A DNA stretch of 64,000 bases, from assembly GCA_030248215.1 (NCBI GenBank), contig JASANG010001013.1, forward strand, positions 496,001 through 560,000, read 5' to 3'. The first letter of the stretch is position 1. Each line of letters begins with the position of its first letter. This document shows positions 53,301 through 63,607 of the stretch, one piece after another. The DNA comes from Enoplolaimus lenunculus. Its lineage: Eukaryota > Nematoda > Enoplea > Enoplida > Thoracostomopsidae. The notes under the pieces were generated by a model, which had not been told where the DNA came from, did no database searches, and saw nothing but the letters and a program-made list of their open reading frames with translations. The position numbers and the translations under genes were made by a program.

Positions 53301-56300
53301 TTTCCATGCCTCGCAACGGGCAGACTCTGATAATTGACATAAACCGCGAGCAGGATTTCAAAAATACGCCAAAAATCCACAAAACGCCCTCTGGAATAGT
53401 TTGTAACCAAAATAGATACCAAATTTTCTCACTGCGTGCGTACTTGAGTGACATCATTACTTGTCATATACGTCATTTTTTACCATCACTTCAATTTATG
53501 ACGTCATAATATTTGATTTACCTCGTCATACTTTCTGTCAGCGTCCTCACTCAATAATTCTGCATCCTTCAAATTTGCTTCAATTTGTAGTTTCTTTTCT
53601 TCGTCTTGTAAAATGCGATTTTCCATTACTTTTCGCATGCTAAAAAATGTATTCTGTCTCCCAAACATTTGACGTAAAAAATTTTCGCAATAAAACATGG
53701 CAACGGGTCAGCAATCTGAAACTCAAGCTACTTGAGGGAACAAAGACTCCTCAAACTAAGCCACCCCACCCCTGGATCCGATTTTTCTCGCGATTTTGAA
53801 TCGTTCCTCGGGTTTCGAATTTGAAAATATCACCAAAAAATGAGGGGAACCAAACTTTTTCTGACATCACAAGGATTTCCTGGTAAGTTTCACAACACAA
53901 TGTAACGCTTTTTTTGAGTCAATCATAGCTTAAGGAATGATACAGCGAAACTATAGCATCACGATATTAATAAAAGCTTTGGGTATAAAGCGATGGTTAT
54001 GGACAGATAAGCATAAAAGACAGTTGTTGTTGTTGTTTTTTTATTTTAACATATATATGTCTTAAAAATATTTGGTAAGGGCCAATGTATAGAACAGGGG
54101 TGGAACCGTAGTATAAGCATATTCCTACACCTAAGCCTAAGCCTAAGCCTAACCAAAAAATTAGTCTAAAGCGTACGCATACTCCATTTCAGTCACACGG
54201 AATATTGGTTCCGCCTCTGATTTTTACATGGGCTAAAAATTGTCAAATGGTATATATTATGATATTTCGTTTTTAAATTTCAAATTAAGCTTCAACTTTT
54301 CATTATATTGAAAACTAAATACGAAAACCACAGTTCGAAGTTAATGCAACTATTCGTTGAATTAAACGTTGATATGTCTTGTATCAAAAACTTGAGCGAT
54401 AATGCAAGGTTATACTTAGTAACGTACTTTCAAAACTTAAGTATGCTTTAAAGATTCGAACTCAACTTTATTAGGTCCTGCAGTCAATGATGCACTACAA
54501 TTTGGGATAATTGACATTTATGGACTGTAATTAGAGTTTATGGACTCTATCCCGCTAACGGACTCTTATTAGGGATACAGCCTCCTATTGATTGGGACTC
54601 AAAATGGAGACCCCTTTTATTATTTTCCTCTTATTTGGGTCACTACAGTAAACTATTTTAGTATTTTTTACCACACATGTCTCCACACCAGTAAAACTTA
54701 TTTGAAAACATTAAATATTTCGATTAAGCATAAATTGCACTTTAAGTAAAACCCAATTCACACTGGCAAGTTCTTGCAGCGAGCACTCGCAGCTGCAACG
54801 TGCACGAAATACTTGCAGCTGTAAATATTTTCAATGGAACATTCCGATCGACCAAACAAAGTGAACGTGCAAAAAATTCAATCGACTTGCAACTACATTC
54901 ACGTGTGCGAATTAAATTAAATAGCATGAATTCCAGTGAATAATTTGACACTGCAAGAAATTTAAAAGCTGCTTTGTAACCAAACTTGCACACGCTAGTA
55001 GCATGTGCAAATTTTTGCTGCAAAAACTTGCACGGTTGAATAGGGCTTAAACCTTTATTATATATCGGGTTCTGCATCGTTTAAACCTGTCTTTTAAAAT
55101 CAAATAGGTATATTGGATACTTGTTAGCAATATTGTTTGCGTTTAGGCATAGGCTCAGGAAAAGGCCTAATTTTGCCTAGCAACCTGAAGCTTTCACTAA
55201 GCGTAAAGCGAAGACCTAATCGTAAGCCTAACCTTTAACTTTGCTTGTGTGGAAATGTATGTCAGATCTATACTTTTCAATTTTATGAGTTAGTAAATAA
55301 ACGCGGATACAAACCAGTATACCGCGTTTATATAAGCACGAAACTACGTACAGGGACCCATTTACTTTTTATTCAGCTATTTTGCATATATTCTCAAATG
55401 TGTGTAGCACCTATTACCAGCATAATTGATGTTTTACATTTTAAACCAGCCAAAGAAGACCTTTGGAAGTTTGGCCAATGTAAGAACACGAGCGGAACAG
55501 TATTTTATAAGCATATTCCTAAGCCTAAGCTTAAGTCTAAACGTAAAAATAAGAATGAGCATATTGCTAAGCCTAAGCCTAAGACAAGCAAAAAAATTAG
55601 TCTAAAGCTTAAGCTTACTGTATTCTAGTCCCACAAAAAACCTCTCCGCCCCTGATCTGTACACGGGCCGGAAGTTGGACCGTTTTTCTCATTCGAACTA
55701 TCCTAGGTTTCAACCGAATTCGCGATTCTGAACTCTCTGATTTGGCTTGTTTGATTAAAAATATTGACCTTTGTCACCATTCTAAGTAGACGCCATTGCT
55801 ATTAATACTGCTTGCTAAAAACTATTAAGCGAAAATTAGCAATATCTGCTACAGTAGCAGCCTACAATGCGTAAGGAAAACTGTGAGAAATGTTGCAAAT
55901 TTGAATGTTTGTCAAAATTCTTGCACATTAATAGCGCTGACATGCAGGTGGTCAAATATGAACACCTCGTCATATTTTCGATCAGACATTTCTGCGTTGC
56001 TTTCGTGTTCCATCAATTGCATTTCCAAACCCATCATTCGTTCTTGATCCTGTGTTGCGCGATTCACGGCGACTTTAACATTGCTAAAAGGTCTCACGAG
56101 TTAACAGATTAAATCAGCGGCTAGTGGCAAATCTACCGTGGACCCTAAAAGGCCTCGGTCACATATCATGGCGTTCATACGGAAATTTTGTATTAAAATT
56201 CAAGTCTTCAATTACATTTTTAATTATTTTTGAGTTACAGTAAATATTAACTCACTCTGAGTTGATTTATTGTCGCGTGAGTTGATTAATTAAATCAGAA

Positions 56301-59300
56301 TCAGTTTTAACAACTCACAATTCTGAGTTCGGACAGATCTAATTCAGAGTTCAGACTTCTGAGTGAATTCACCTCAGTCTGAGTTATACTGAAGCCGCTC
56401 GAAATTACAATGTATACCACGGTGATATAAACTTTGTGGTTGCAACACTGCCAGGTGCTTATCTGGGTCACAGTTTAAGCACAAACGGTTTCCTCTTAAC
56501 TAAAATATATTTATAATTGAAATAAATTCAGTCTAATCCATTGCCAAATCCGAGTCCATTCAATGAACTCAAGTTTACTAGCAGAGCAAGAATCAATTCT
56601 AACTTTTTTCATGTGCTCACTCAGTTCACGAGGGGCGAATGGTATACGGCGCCCTCGCCAAACCCCCCTGTGGCGACAACTGTTGCTATTCACAGATGGC
56701 ATAATAACCTTTGGTCTGACCGCCGTATTGTTCGATGAAAGCTAACAGTCCAGAGATTGTAGCCGGGCGGTCGAGTTTTTAAACAAATTTCCAAAAAAAT
56801 TTAAATGTTAATTTTAGGGACATAACGGTAGATTAAGCGTATTTATATTACACTAAGCATAAGCCAAAGCGTTGTAAAAATGTGTACCTAAGCCTAAGCA
56901 GAAAACGACATCTAGAATCTAAATCTACTCTTTTATAGACCCACCAGAAACCTGGACGCCCCTTAAAGTAACATTGGCCAAAATACTTGTGGCACAATTT
57001 TAAAATTTATTAGCCAACTTAAAAATTTAAATAAATGTGTAGGTAGAAGTAAATTTGCAACTTTGGCATTATGATGGGCGTGAAATTAGTTTCCCCGTGA
57101 CCTGAACTGCTTATAAAGGCGGCATCTCAGCCGTCCTAAAATATTTTCGCTAATTTTAATATTTAGGTATATATAAACATTTGTTACCCGCATCAAAGGA
57201 TGCCGCCTGGGCGATATAAGACACATTGCCTCCTACTTAGAACAGATTTAAAGATTGTCAGCCCGAGGGCTGATAAGTTTAACATCGGCCTAGGGCGGAT
57301 GTTAAACTTATAAGCCATCGGGCTGATATTCAGCTTACGGAAAATAAACACAATATCGCTCAAAATGCACGGCAATAACAGTCATATTGCCTGCGGGCAT
57401 TATATGCAATGTTTTAACAACCTCGGCCTACAGGTTTGTGCCCTAGGGCTGTTAAAATGCATTAGTTAAAGAGCCTTGGGCAGTTCCATGCTCTCGGCCT
57501 TCGGCCTCGAGCAGTTGGAACACAACTCGGTGTCTTTAACTAATGCTATTTAACTGCCCTAGGGCCCTCAGTTGTGTACAAAGGTTGCATAAAACTCCCT
57601 AATACATTCGTTGCTTATTCGCTATGAATCATGATTCCTGTGCCCTTACGATCTGAATATTTCTTACAGTTTCACTCGGACATAACTCTACCCCGGGGTA
57701 CAAGCTCGTATCCAGCTCATCTTGCTAGGGAGGGTTAACCCAGTTTTTTCAGGGCCAACCCATCCCCGGCACTCTCTGTCTACGACCCTGCGGTATGTTA
57801 ATAAAGAAACTTGCAAACTTTACGGCATTTATATGGGTGCCCATAAACGGTAAGCTAAAAAATTCGTACGATTGCGAATGATGTATATTATAGACTAAGT
57901 TGTATTCGTACACTGCAAAAAATGGTGAGTCAAATTGACTCTCTCCGAAACAGGCTTTTCCGGACTACACAAACTGAGTCAAATTCGATTCCACCAGAGC
58001 CAAACGTACGACTCAATGAGCCGAATTTGACTTTGGCGGAGTCGAATTTGACTTAATTTTTGTAGTCTAGAAAAGCCTATTTCGGAGAGAGTCAATTAGA
58101 ATAACCATTTTTTGCATTGTAGAGCAAACAAAATCTATGAAATATGTTTTATTAAAATCTAAAGCAAAATGTTTTGTCTGCCGTTTCGTTGCGGAATATT
58201 TAAACAATTCAACGTTTTATATGGTCATTCTGAGTATTTAAATTACATACTTGACCAGTCTACGCCATTGTTGTCTTCTTGTTTCTTTTATGGGCTCTAA
58301 TTAGGGTTTACAAAGCATTAAATGAACTGTACTCAGGATACAGAATTCCTTTGATTGGAAACTCATAATAGAGACATCACTTATTCGGGTTACTATAGCA
58401 TATGAGGTGAAATGCAATCTAAGGTTGTGTTTGTTGTTGAACAATAAATCGTATCAAATATTATAAGACATTCTGTTTTCTTGTTATAGCAAAACTTGTT
58501 GCAAACTTGGGCCCATGTAAAGATCAGGGGCGGAACGTTTTTCTCGTGGACCTTGAACGGAGTAAGCTTAAGCTTTAGACTAATTTTTTTTTTGCTTAGG
58601 CTTAGGCTTAGGCATATGATTATAATACTGTTCCGCGAAAGTTCTTTACATTGGTCCAAACTTGTATTTTTATTTTCAATATAATTTTCTATTATTTCGG
58701 TTTTGCTTAATAAAGCTAAAACACACATTAACAAAAAATGTGTTAATTTTGAAATCAAATAAGCTTCGTAAATGTCTATAATTTTTTGGCGTTGTTATAC
58801 TCAAAAAACCTGAAATCCCGAATTCTGAAAACGCACAATCACAGCGCCCTGCAGGCTGCGTAATTATGCTCTGGCAAAATTTCCCTTCGATTTGTTACTT
58901 TCTTACCAAGTTTCCCTTGGACTGAGGCCGTAGCCAGGGTACACGAGCCTCTGGTCTCAACCTGCGAAAAGAGCCCCTATCCGAGGCACCAACCAGGGTC
59001 GCAGCAACAATTCCAAAAACGACGGGGTACATGCGTGGAGGTACAACAGCATAATGGTGGATGGAAACTCGCGAACGAAGCGACCGAGAAGCCGAATATA
59101 CGTAAATAACTGAATGCTTAATTCCAATTGGTCCGAAATCGGCAAATTTTTTTTGAAAAAACGCATGGAGTATCCGTGTTGTCGAGGGAGGGCACCCAGG
59201 CGCCCGTCCCCTAGGGTGCTAAAGGATCGATAGGCACTGGCTGAGTACTGAACACCGAGTACACTGCAAATCAACTCAAACTCATGTTGCCGTTTTTGCA

Positions 59301-59992
59301 GGGAAAGCTTTGATGTTATAAGCGATAGCGTTGTTACACTTCAAACGCAAGTTCTTTCAAACGAACAAAAAGCCGAGAAATGGGGCACACTTCTGATTGG
59401 CGGATTCAGAAACTTTTCAAACAGGTGCCGTTCGAAATATAATAGTGAATAAAAACTCGCGAGCGCAGTGAGCAAGACGCCAAACGCTATTTTACACTGC
59501 AAAAAATGGTGAGTCAAATTGACTCTCTCCGAACCAGGCTCTACGGGACTACACAAACTGAGTCAAATTCGACTCCGCCAGAGTCAAACGTGCGACTCAG
59601 TGAATTGAATTTGACTCTGACGGAGTCGAATTTTGACACAGTTTGCGTAGTCCTATAGAGCCTATTTCAGAGGGAGTCAATTTGACTTACCGTTTACCGC
59701 AGTGTACTGCTAAATCTTAGGGGGCGTATGCCTGAGAGTGACCGACTTGAATCCGCCACTGCTGGACACTGCTGTATCGATGCGAGTGTTAAGCACCTAA
59801 CGAGGCGGGGGGGAGGTTGGCCTTGAAAATAATTTCAAAATGGTTTCAGATATCGGGGGGTCAAACCTCGTCATATTTCCGATCTGACATTTCGGCCATA
59901 CTTTCTTCTTCTTTCAACTGAACCTCAAGTGTCATCATTCGTTCTTGGTCGTTCATTGATCGATTCATTGCAACTTTCATATTTCTAACAAA
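50374..59992 (-). CDS. lev-11: Tropomyosin, 3' part (exons 4-9)
   Basis: Coiled-coil protein that lies along actin filaments and controls myosin access. Minus-strand exons: 4c about 59875-59992, 4b about 55970-56087, 4a 53522-53639 (one used at a time), 5 at 52280-52350 (71 nt), 6+7 at 51931-52069 (139 nt), 8 at 51503-51572 (70 nt), 9 at 50374-50456 (83 nt with stop). The lengths equal the vertebrate exons 4 (118), 5 (71), 6+7 (76+63), 8 (70) and 9 (83). Diagnostic protein: [48 protein letters not shown] and the C-end ELSGY. Exons 1-3, about the first 125 residues, are missing and should lie beyond 64 kb, unless the inverted duplication has cut the gene. Only one exon 9 was seen here. Named after the nematode gene by family, not by synteny. 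Confidence 0.93.
50660..50851 (+). mobile_element. ITS-M element in the last tropomyosin intron
   Basis: GGCCAATGTATAGAACAGAG and GATATTTACATGGACC. Confidence 0.85.
51644..51807. mobile_element. RG element in a tropomyosin intron
   Basis: GCGTAGCCAGAACG to ATGAGCTGGATACGGG. Confidence 0.7.
52645..52898. mobile_element. OL MITE in tropomyosin intron 4
   Basis: CACTGTAAATTCCAATGAGT and CACTGGAATTTACAGTG. Confidence 0.82.
53105..53290 (+). mobile_element. ITS-M-like element, very worn
   Basis: CCTAAATCTAATCCTAAGC units after GGCCCATGC; no clear right end. Confidence 0.5.
53522..53639 (-). CDS. lev-11: Tropomyosin exon 4a
   Basis: 118 nt: 1 nt finishing a split codon plus 39 codons, [16 protein letters not shown] through [10 protein letters not shown]. 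Donor GTAAAT is the best of the three versions and the position is nearest exon 5, so this is the likely default. Closest of the three to the general tropomyosin consensus (KVMENR-DEE). Confidence 0.92.
54079..54233 (+). mobile_element. ITS-M element (left arm)
   Basis: GGCCAATGTATAGAACAGGG and GATTTTTACATGGGC; mirrored at 63452-63607. Confidence 0.85.
54345..54660 (+). repeat. Dispersed repeat, second copy
   Basis: Same family as 25820-26250; mirrored in the right arm at about 63040-63350. Confidence 0.7.
55473..55669 (+). mobile_element. ITS-M element (left arm)
   Basis: GGCCAATGTAAGAACACGAG; mirrored at 62030-62217, where the left end has lost some bases. Confidence 0.85.
55970..56087 (-). 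CDS. lev-11: Tropomyosin exon 4b
   Basis: 118 nt, same phases as 4a: [18 protein letters not shown] through [10 protein letters not shown]. Acceptor CCTTTTAG, donor GTGTTC (weak). I count 29 of 39 residues shared with 4c and far fewer with 4a. It lies in the left arm of the inverted duplication, with an antisense twin at 61.6 kb. Confidence 0.85.
56225..56414. mobile_element. OL MITE, worn (left arm)
   Basis: The left end is lost; mirrored at 61300-61482. Confidence 0.65.
56815..56990 (+). mobile_element. ITS-M element, subfamily B (left arm)
   Basis: Right end GGACGCCCCTTAAAGTAACA; mirrored at 60734-60905. Confidence 0.8.
57100..57605. mobile_element. Fold-back element at the inner end of the left arm
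   Basis: Built of nested hairpins: a stem at 57261-57323 (GCCCGAGGGCTGATAAG and partner, loop GGCCTAGGGCG) and a larger one at 57441-57561 with CCCTAGGG at both feet. The mirrored copy is 60119-60620. Looks like a fold-back DNA transposon; because it sits at both inner ends it may have seeded the inverted duplication (inference). Confidence 0.6.
57703..57793. mobile_element. RG element, half
   Basis: Only the left part (CTCGTATCCAGCTCATCTTG); in the spacer of the inverted duplication. Confidence 0.6.
57909..58122. mobile_element. CT palindromic MITE
   Basis: In the spacer of the inverted duplication; ends ACACTGCAAAAAATGG and CCATTTTTTGCATTGT. Confidence 0.85.
58509..58657 (-). mobile_element. 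ITS-M element, minimal core
   Basis: Only three TTAGGC units are left; GGGCCCATGTAAAGATCAGG at one end, GTTCTTTACATTGGTCC at the other. Confidence 0.82.
59494..59705. mobile_element. CT palindromic MITE
   Basis: About 170 bp from tropomyosin exon 4c on its downstream side; ends ACACTGCAAAAAATGG and CCGTTTACCGCAGTGT. Confidence 0.85.
59875..59992 (-). CDS. lev-11: Tropomyosin exon 4c
   Basis: 118 nt, same phases: [18 protein letters not shown] through [10 protein letters not shown]. Acceptor TTTGTTAG, donor GTTTGA (poor). It starts with A where 4a and 4b start with C; after a CG exon 3 end all three would give Arg, the usual residue (the ER-MKV motif). It sits in the unique spacer of the inverted duplication. 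Exon borders carry an error of one or two bases. Confidence 0.8.
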
Positions 59993-60118
59993 ATATCACA
60001 AACATACGGCCATCGGCGATAATTTTGCCCAAAAACATTACAACCTTAGCTGATTGGACTAAAGAATATTGGCTATGTATTCATAAAATATCTAATAACT
60101 TTATGGTGCAGCGAAATT

Positions 60119-60620
60119 AATGTATTAGGGAGTTTTATGCAACGTTTGTACACAACTGAGGGCTAGGGCAGTTAAATAGATTAGTTAAAGACAGAGTTGT
60201 GTTCCAACTGCTCGAGGCCGAAGGCGGAGAGATGGAGCCAAGGCTCTTTAACTATTGCATTTAACAGCCCTAGGGCACAAACCTGTGGGCCGAGGTTGTT
60301 AAAACATTGCATATAATGCCCGCAAGCAATATGACTGTTATTGCCGTGCATTTTGAGCGATATTATGTTTATTTCCCGTAAGCTGAATATCAGCCCGATG
60401 GCCGATAAGTTTAACATCCGCCCTAGGCCGATGTTAAACTTATCAGCCCTCGGGCTGACAATCTTTAAATCTGTTCTAAGTAGGAGGCAATGTGTCTTAT
60501 GTCGCCCAGGCGGCATTCTTTGATGCGGGCAACAAATGTTTATCTATCTAAATATTAAAATTGGCGAAAATATTTTAGGACGGCTGAGATGCCGTCTTTA
60601 TAAGCAGTTCAGGTCACGGG
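60119..60620. mobile_element. Fold-back element, right-arm copy
   Basis: Mirror copy of the element at the left inner end. It begins at the first base of homology between the arms and keeps both hairpins with small changes. Confidence 0.6.
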
Positions 60621-60733
60621 GAAACTAATTTCACGCCCATCATAATGCCAAAGTTACTAATTTACTATTACCTAAACATTTATTTAAATTTTTAAGTTGG
60701 CTAATAAATTTTAAAATTGTGCCACAAGTATTT

Positions 60734-60905
60734 TGGCCAATGTTACTTTAAGTGGCGTCCAGGTTTCTTGTGGGTCTATAAAAGAGTAGATTTAGATTCT
60801 AGATGACACTTTTTGCTTAGGCTTAGGTACACATTTTTGCAACGCTTTGGCTTATGCTTAGTGTAATATAAATACGATTAATCTACCGTTATGTCCCTAA
60901 AATTA
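60734..60905 (-). mobile_element. ITS-M element, subfamily B (right arm)
   Basis: Mirror of the copy at 56815. GGCCAATGTTACTTTAAGTG end kept. Confidence 0.8.
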
Positions 60906-61299
60906 ACATTTAAATTTTTTTGGAAATTTGTTTAAAAACTCGACCGCCCGGGTACAATCTCTGGACTGTTAGCTTTCATCGAACAATACGGCGGTCAGAC
61001 CAAAGGTTATTATGCCATCTGTGAATAGCAACAGTTGTCGCCACAGGGGGGTTTGGCGAGGGCGCCGTATACCATTCGCCCCTCGTGAACTGAGTGAGCA
61101 CATGAAAAAAGTTAGGATTGATTCTTGCTCTGCTCGTAAACTTGAGTTCATTGAATGGACTCGGATTTGGCAATAGATTAGACTGAAGTTATTTTAATTA
61201 TGAATATATTTTAGTTGAGAGAAAACCGTTTGTGCTTAAACTGTGACCCAGATAAGCACCTGGCAGTGTTGCAACCACAAAGTTTATATCACCGTGGTA

Positions 61300-61482
61300 T
61301 ACATTGTAATTTCGAGCGGCTTCAGTTTAACTCAGACTGAGGTGAATTCACTCAGAAGTCTGAACTCTGAATTAGATCTGTCCGAACTCAGAATTGTGAG
61401 TTGTTAAAACTGATTCTGATTTAATTAATCAACTCACGCGACAATAAATCAACTCAGAGTGAGTTAATATTTACTGTAACTC
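61300..61482. mobile_element. OL MITE, worn (right arm)
   Basis: Mirror of the copy at 56225. Confidence 0.65.
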
Positions 61483-61636
61483 AAAAATAATCAAAAATGT
61501 AATTGAAGACTTGAATTTTAATACAAAATTTCCGAACGAACGCCATGATATGTGACCGACACCTTTTAGGAGCCACGTTAGGTTTGCTACTGGCCGCTGA
61601 TTTAATCTGTTAACTCGTGAGACCTTTTAGCAATGT

Positions 61637-61754
61637 TAAAGTCGCCGTGAATCGCGCAACACAGGATCAAGAACGAATGATGGGTTTGGAAATGCAATTG
61701 ATGGAACACGAAAGCAACGCAGAAATGTCTGATCGAAAATATGACGAGGTGTTC
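61637..61754 (+). CDS. Inverted copy of tropomyosin exon 4b
   Basis: Reverse-complement twin of exon 4b, in the right arm; about 245 bp covering the exon and its flanks look identical to the left copy. On the plus strand it is an open 118-nt exon, but no other tropomyosin exon lies on this strand within the window. It could be exon 4b of a mirrored second gene running right past 64 kb, or a dead antisense copy inside the intron. Confidence 0.7.
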
Positions 61755-62029
61755 ATATTTGACCACCTGCATGTCAGCGCTATTAATGTGCAAGAATTTT
61801 GACAAACATTCAAATTTGCAACATTTCTCACAGTTTTCCTTACGCATTGTAGGCTGCTACTGTAGCAGATATTGCTGATTTTCGCTTAATAGTTTTTAGC
61901 AAGCAGTATTAATAGTACTGGCGTCTAATTGGGTTGGTACAAAGGTCAATATTTTTAATCAAACAAGCCAAATCAGAGAGTTCAGAATCGCGAATTCGGT
62001 TGAAACCTAGGATAGTTCAAATGAGAAAA

Positions 62030-62217
62030 ACGATCAGGGGCGGAGAGGTTTTTTGTGGGACTAGAATACAGTAAGCTTAAGCTTTAGACTAATTTTTTTG
62101 CTTGTCTTAGGCTTAGGCTTAGCAATATGCTCATTCTTATTTTTACGTTTAGACTTAAGCTTAGGCTTAGGAATATGCTTATAAAATACAGTTCCGCTCG
62201 TGTTCTTACATTGGCCC
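62030..62217 (-). mobile_element. ITS-M element (right arm)
   Basis: Mirror of the copy at 55473; ends in GTGTTCTTACATTGGCCC. Confidence 0.82.
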
Positions 62218-63451
62218 AACTTCCAAAGGCCGTCTTTGGCTCGTTTAAAATGTAAAATATCAATTATACTGGTAATAGGTGCTACACACATTTGAGAATA
62301 TATGCAAAATAGCTGAATAAAAAGTAAATGGGTCCCTGTACGTAATTTCGTGCTTATATAAACGCGATAAACTGGTTTGTATCCGCGTTTATTTACTAAC
62401 TCATAAAATTGAAAGTATAGATCTGATATACCTTTCCACACAAGCAAAGTTAAAGCTTAGGCTTATGATTAGGTCTAGGCTTTACGCTTAGTGAAAGCTT
62501 CAGGTTGCTAGGCAAAATTAGGCCTTTTCCTGAGCCTATGCCTAAACGCAAACAATATTGCTAACAAGTATCCAATATACCTATTTGATTTTAAAAGACA
62601 GGTTTAAACGATGCAGAACCCGATATATAATAAAGGTTTAAGCCCTATTCAACCGTGCAAGTTTTTGCAGCAAAATTTTGCACATGATACTAGCGTGTGC
62701 AAGTTTGGTTACAAAGCAGCTTTGAATTTCTTGCAGTGTCAAATTATTCACTAGAATTCATGCTATTTAATTTAATTCGCAGACGTGAATGTAGTTGCAA
62801 GTCGATTGAATTTTTTGCACCTTCACTTTGATTGGTCGATCGGAATGTTCCATTGAAAATATTTACAGCTGCAAGTATTTCGTGCACGTTGCAGCTGCGA
62901 GTGCTCGCTGCAAGAACTTGCACGTGTGAATTGGGTTTTACTTAAAGTGCAATTTATTTTTAATCGAAATATTTAATGTTTTCAAATAAGTTTTACTGGT
63001 GTGGAGACATGTGTGGTAAAAAATACTAAAATAGTTTACTGTAGTGACCCAAATAAGAGGAAAATAATAAAAGGGGTCTCCATTTTGAGTCCCAATCAAT
63101 AGGAGGCTGTATCCCTAATAAGAGTCCGTTAGCGGGATAGAGTCAATAAACTCTAATTACAGTCCACAAATGTCAATTATCCCAAATTGTAGTGCATCAT
63201 TGACTGCAGGACCTAATGAAGTTGAGTTCGAATCTTTAAAGCATACTTAAGTTTTGAAAGTACATTACTAAGTATAACCTTGCATTATCGCTCAAGTTTT
63301 TGATACAAGACATATCAACGTTTAATTCAACGAATAGTTGCATTAACTTCGAACTGTGGTTTTCGTATTTAGTTTTCAATATAATGAAAAGTTGAAGCTT
63401 AATTTGAAATTTAAAAACGAAATATCATAATATATACCATTTGACAATTTT

Positions 63452-63607
63452 TAGCCCATGTAAAAATCAGAGGCGGAACCAATATTCCGTGTGACTGAAA
63501 TGGAGTATGCGTACGCTTTAGACTAATTTTTTGGTTAGGCTTAGGCTTAGGCTTAGGTGTAGGAATATGCTTATACTACGGTTCCACCCCTGTTCTATAC
63601 ATTGGCC
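63452..63607 (-). mobile_element. ITS-M element (right arm)
   Basis: Mirror of the copy at 54079; AGCCCATGTAAAAATCAG to TGTTCTATACATTGGCCC. Confidence 0.85.

Larger units (their letters stand above)
53687..57605. repeat. Left arm of large inverted duplication
   Basis: Matches 60119-64000 as a reverse complement along its whole length. It contains tropomyosin exon 4b, three TTAGGC elements, an OL element and a fold-back element at the inner end. Exon 4a ends 48 bp outside the part that can be compared; the match may run on past both ends. Confidence 0.93.
57606..60118. other. Spacer between the inverted arms
   Basis: About 2.5 kb of unique sequence. It holds an RG fragment (57703-57793), two palindromic CT elements (57909-58122, 59494-59705), a TTAGGC element (58509-58657) and tropomyosin exon 4c. 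Confidence 0.8.

Noticed and set aside
56511-56702. Small gene (frame with [17 protein letters not shown]), mirrored at 60985-61173
   Set aside because: Looks somewhat protein-like, but no family recognised, no matching splice partners, and its presence in both arms follows from the duplication. Worth a protein search.
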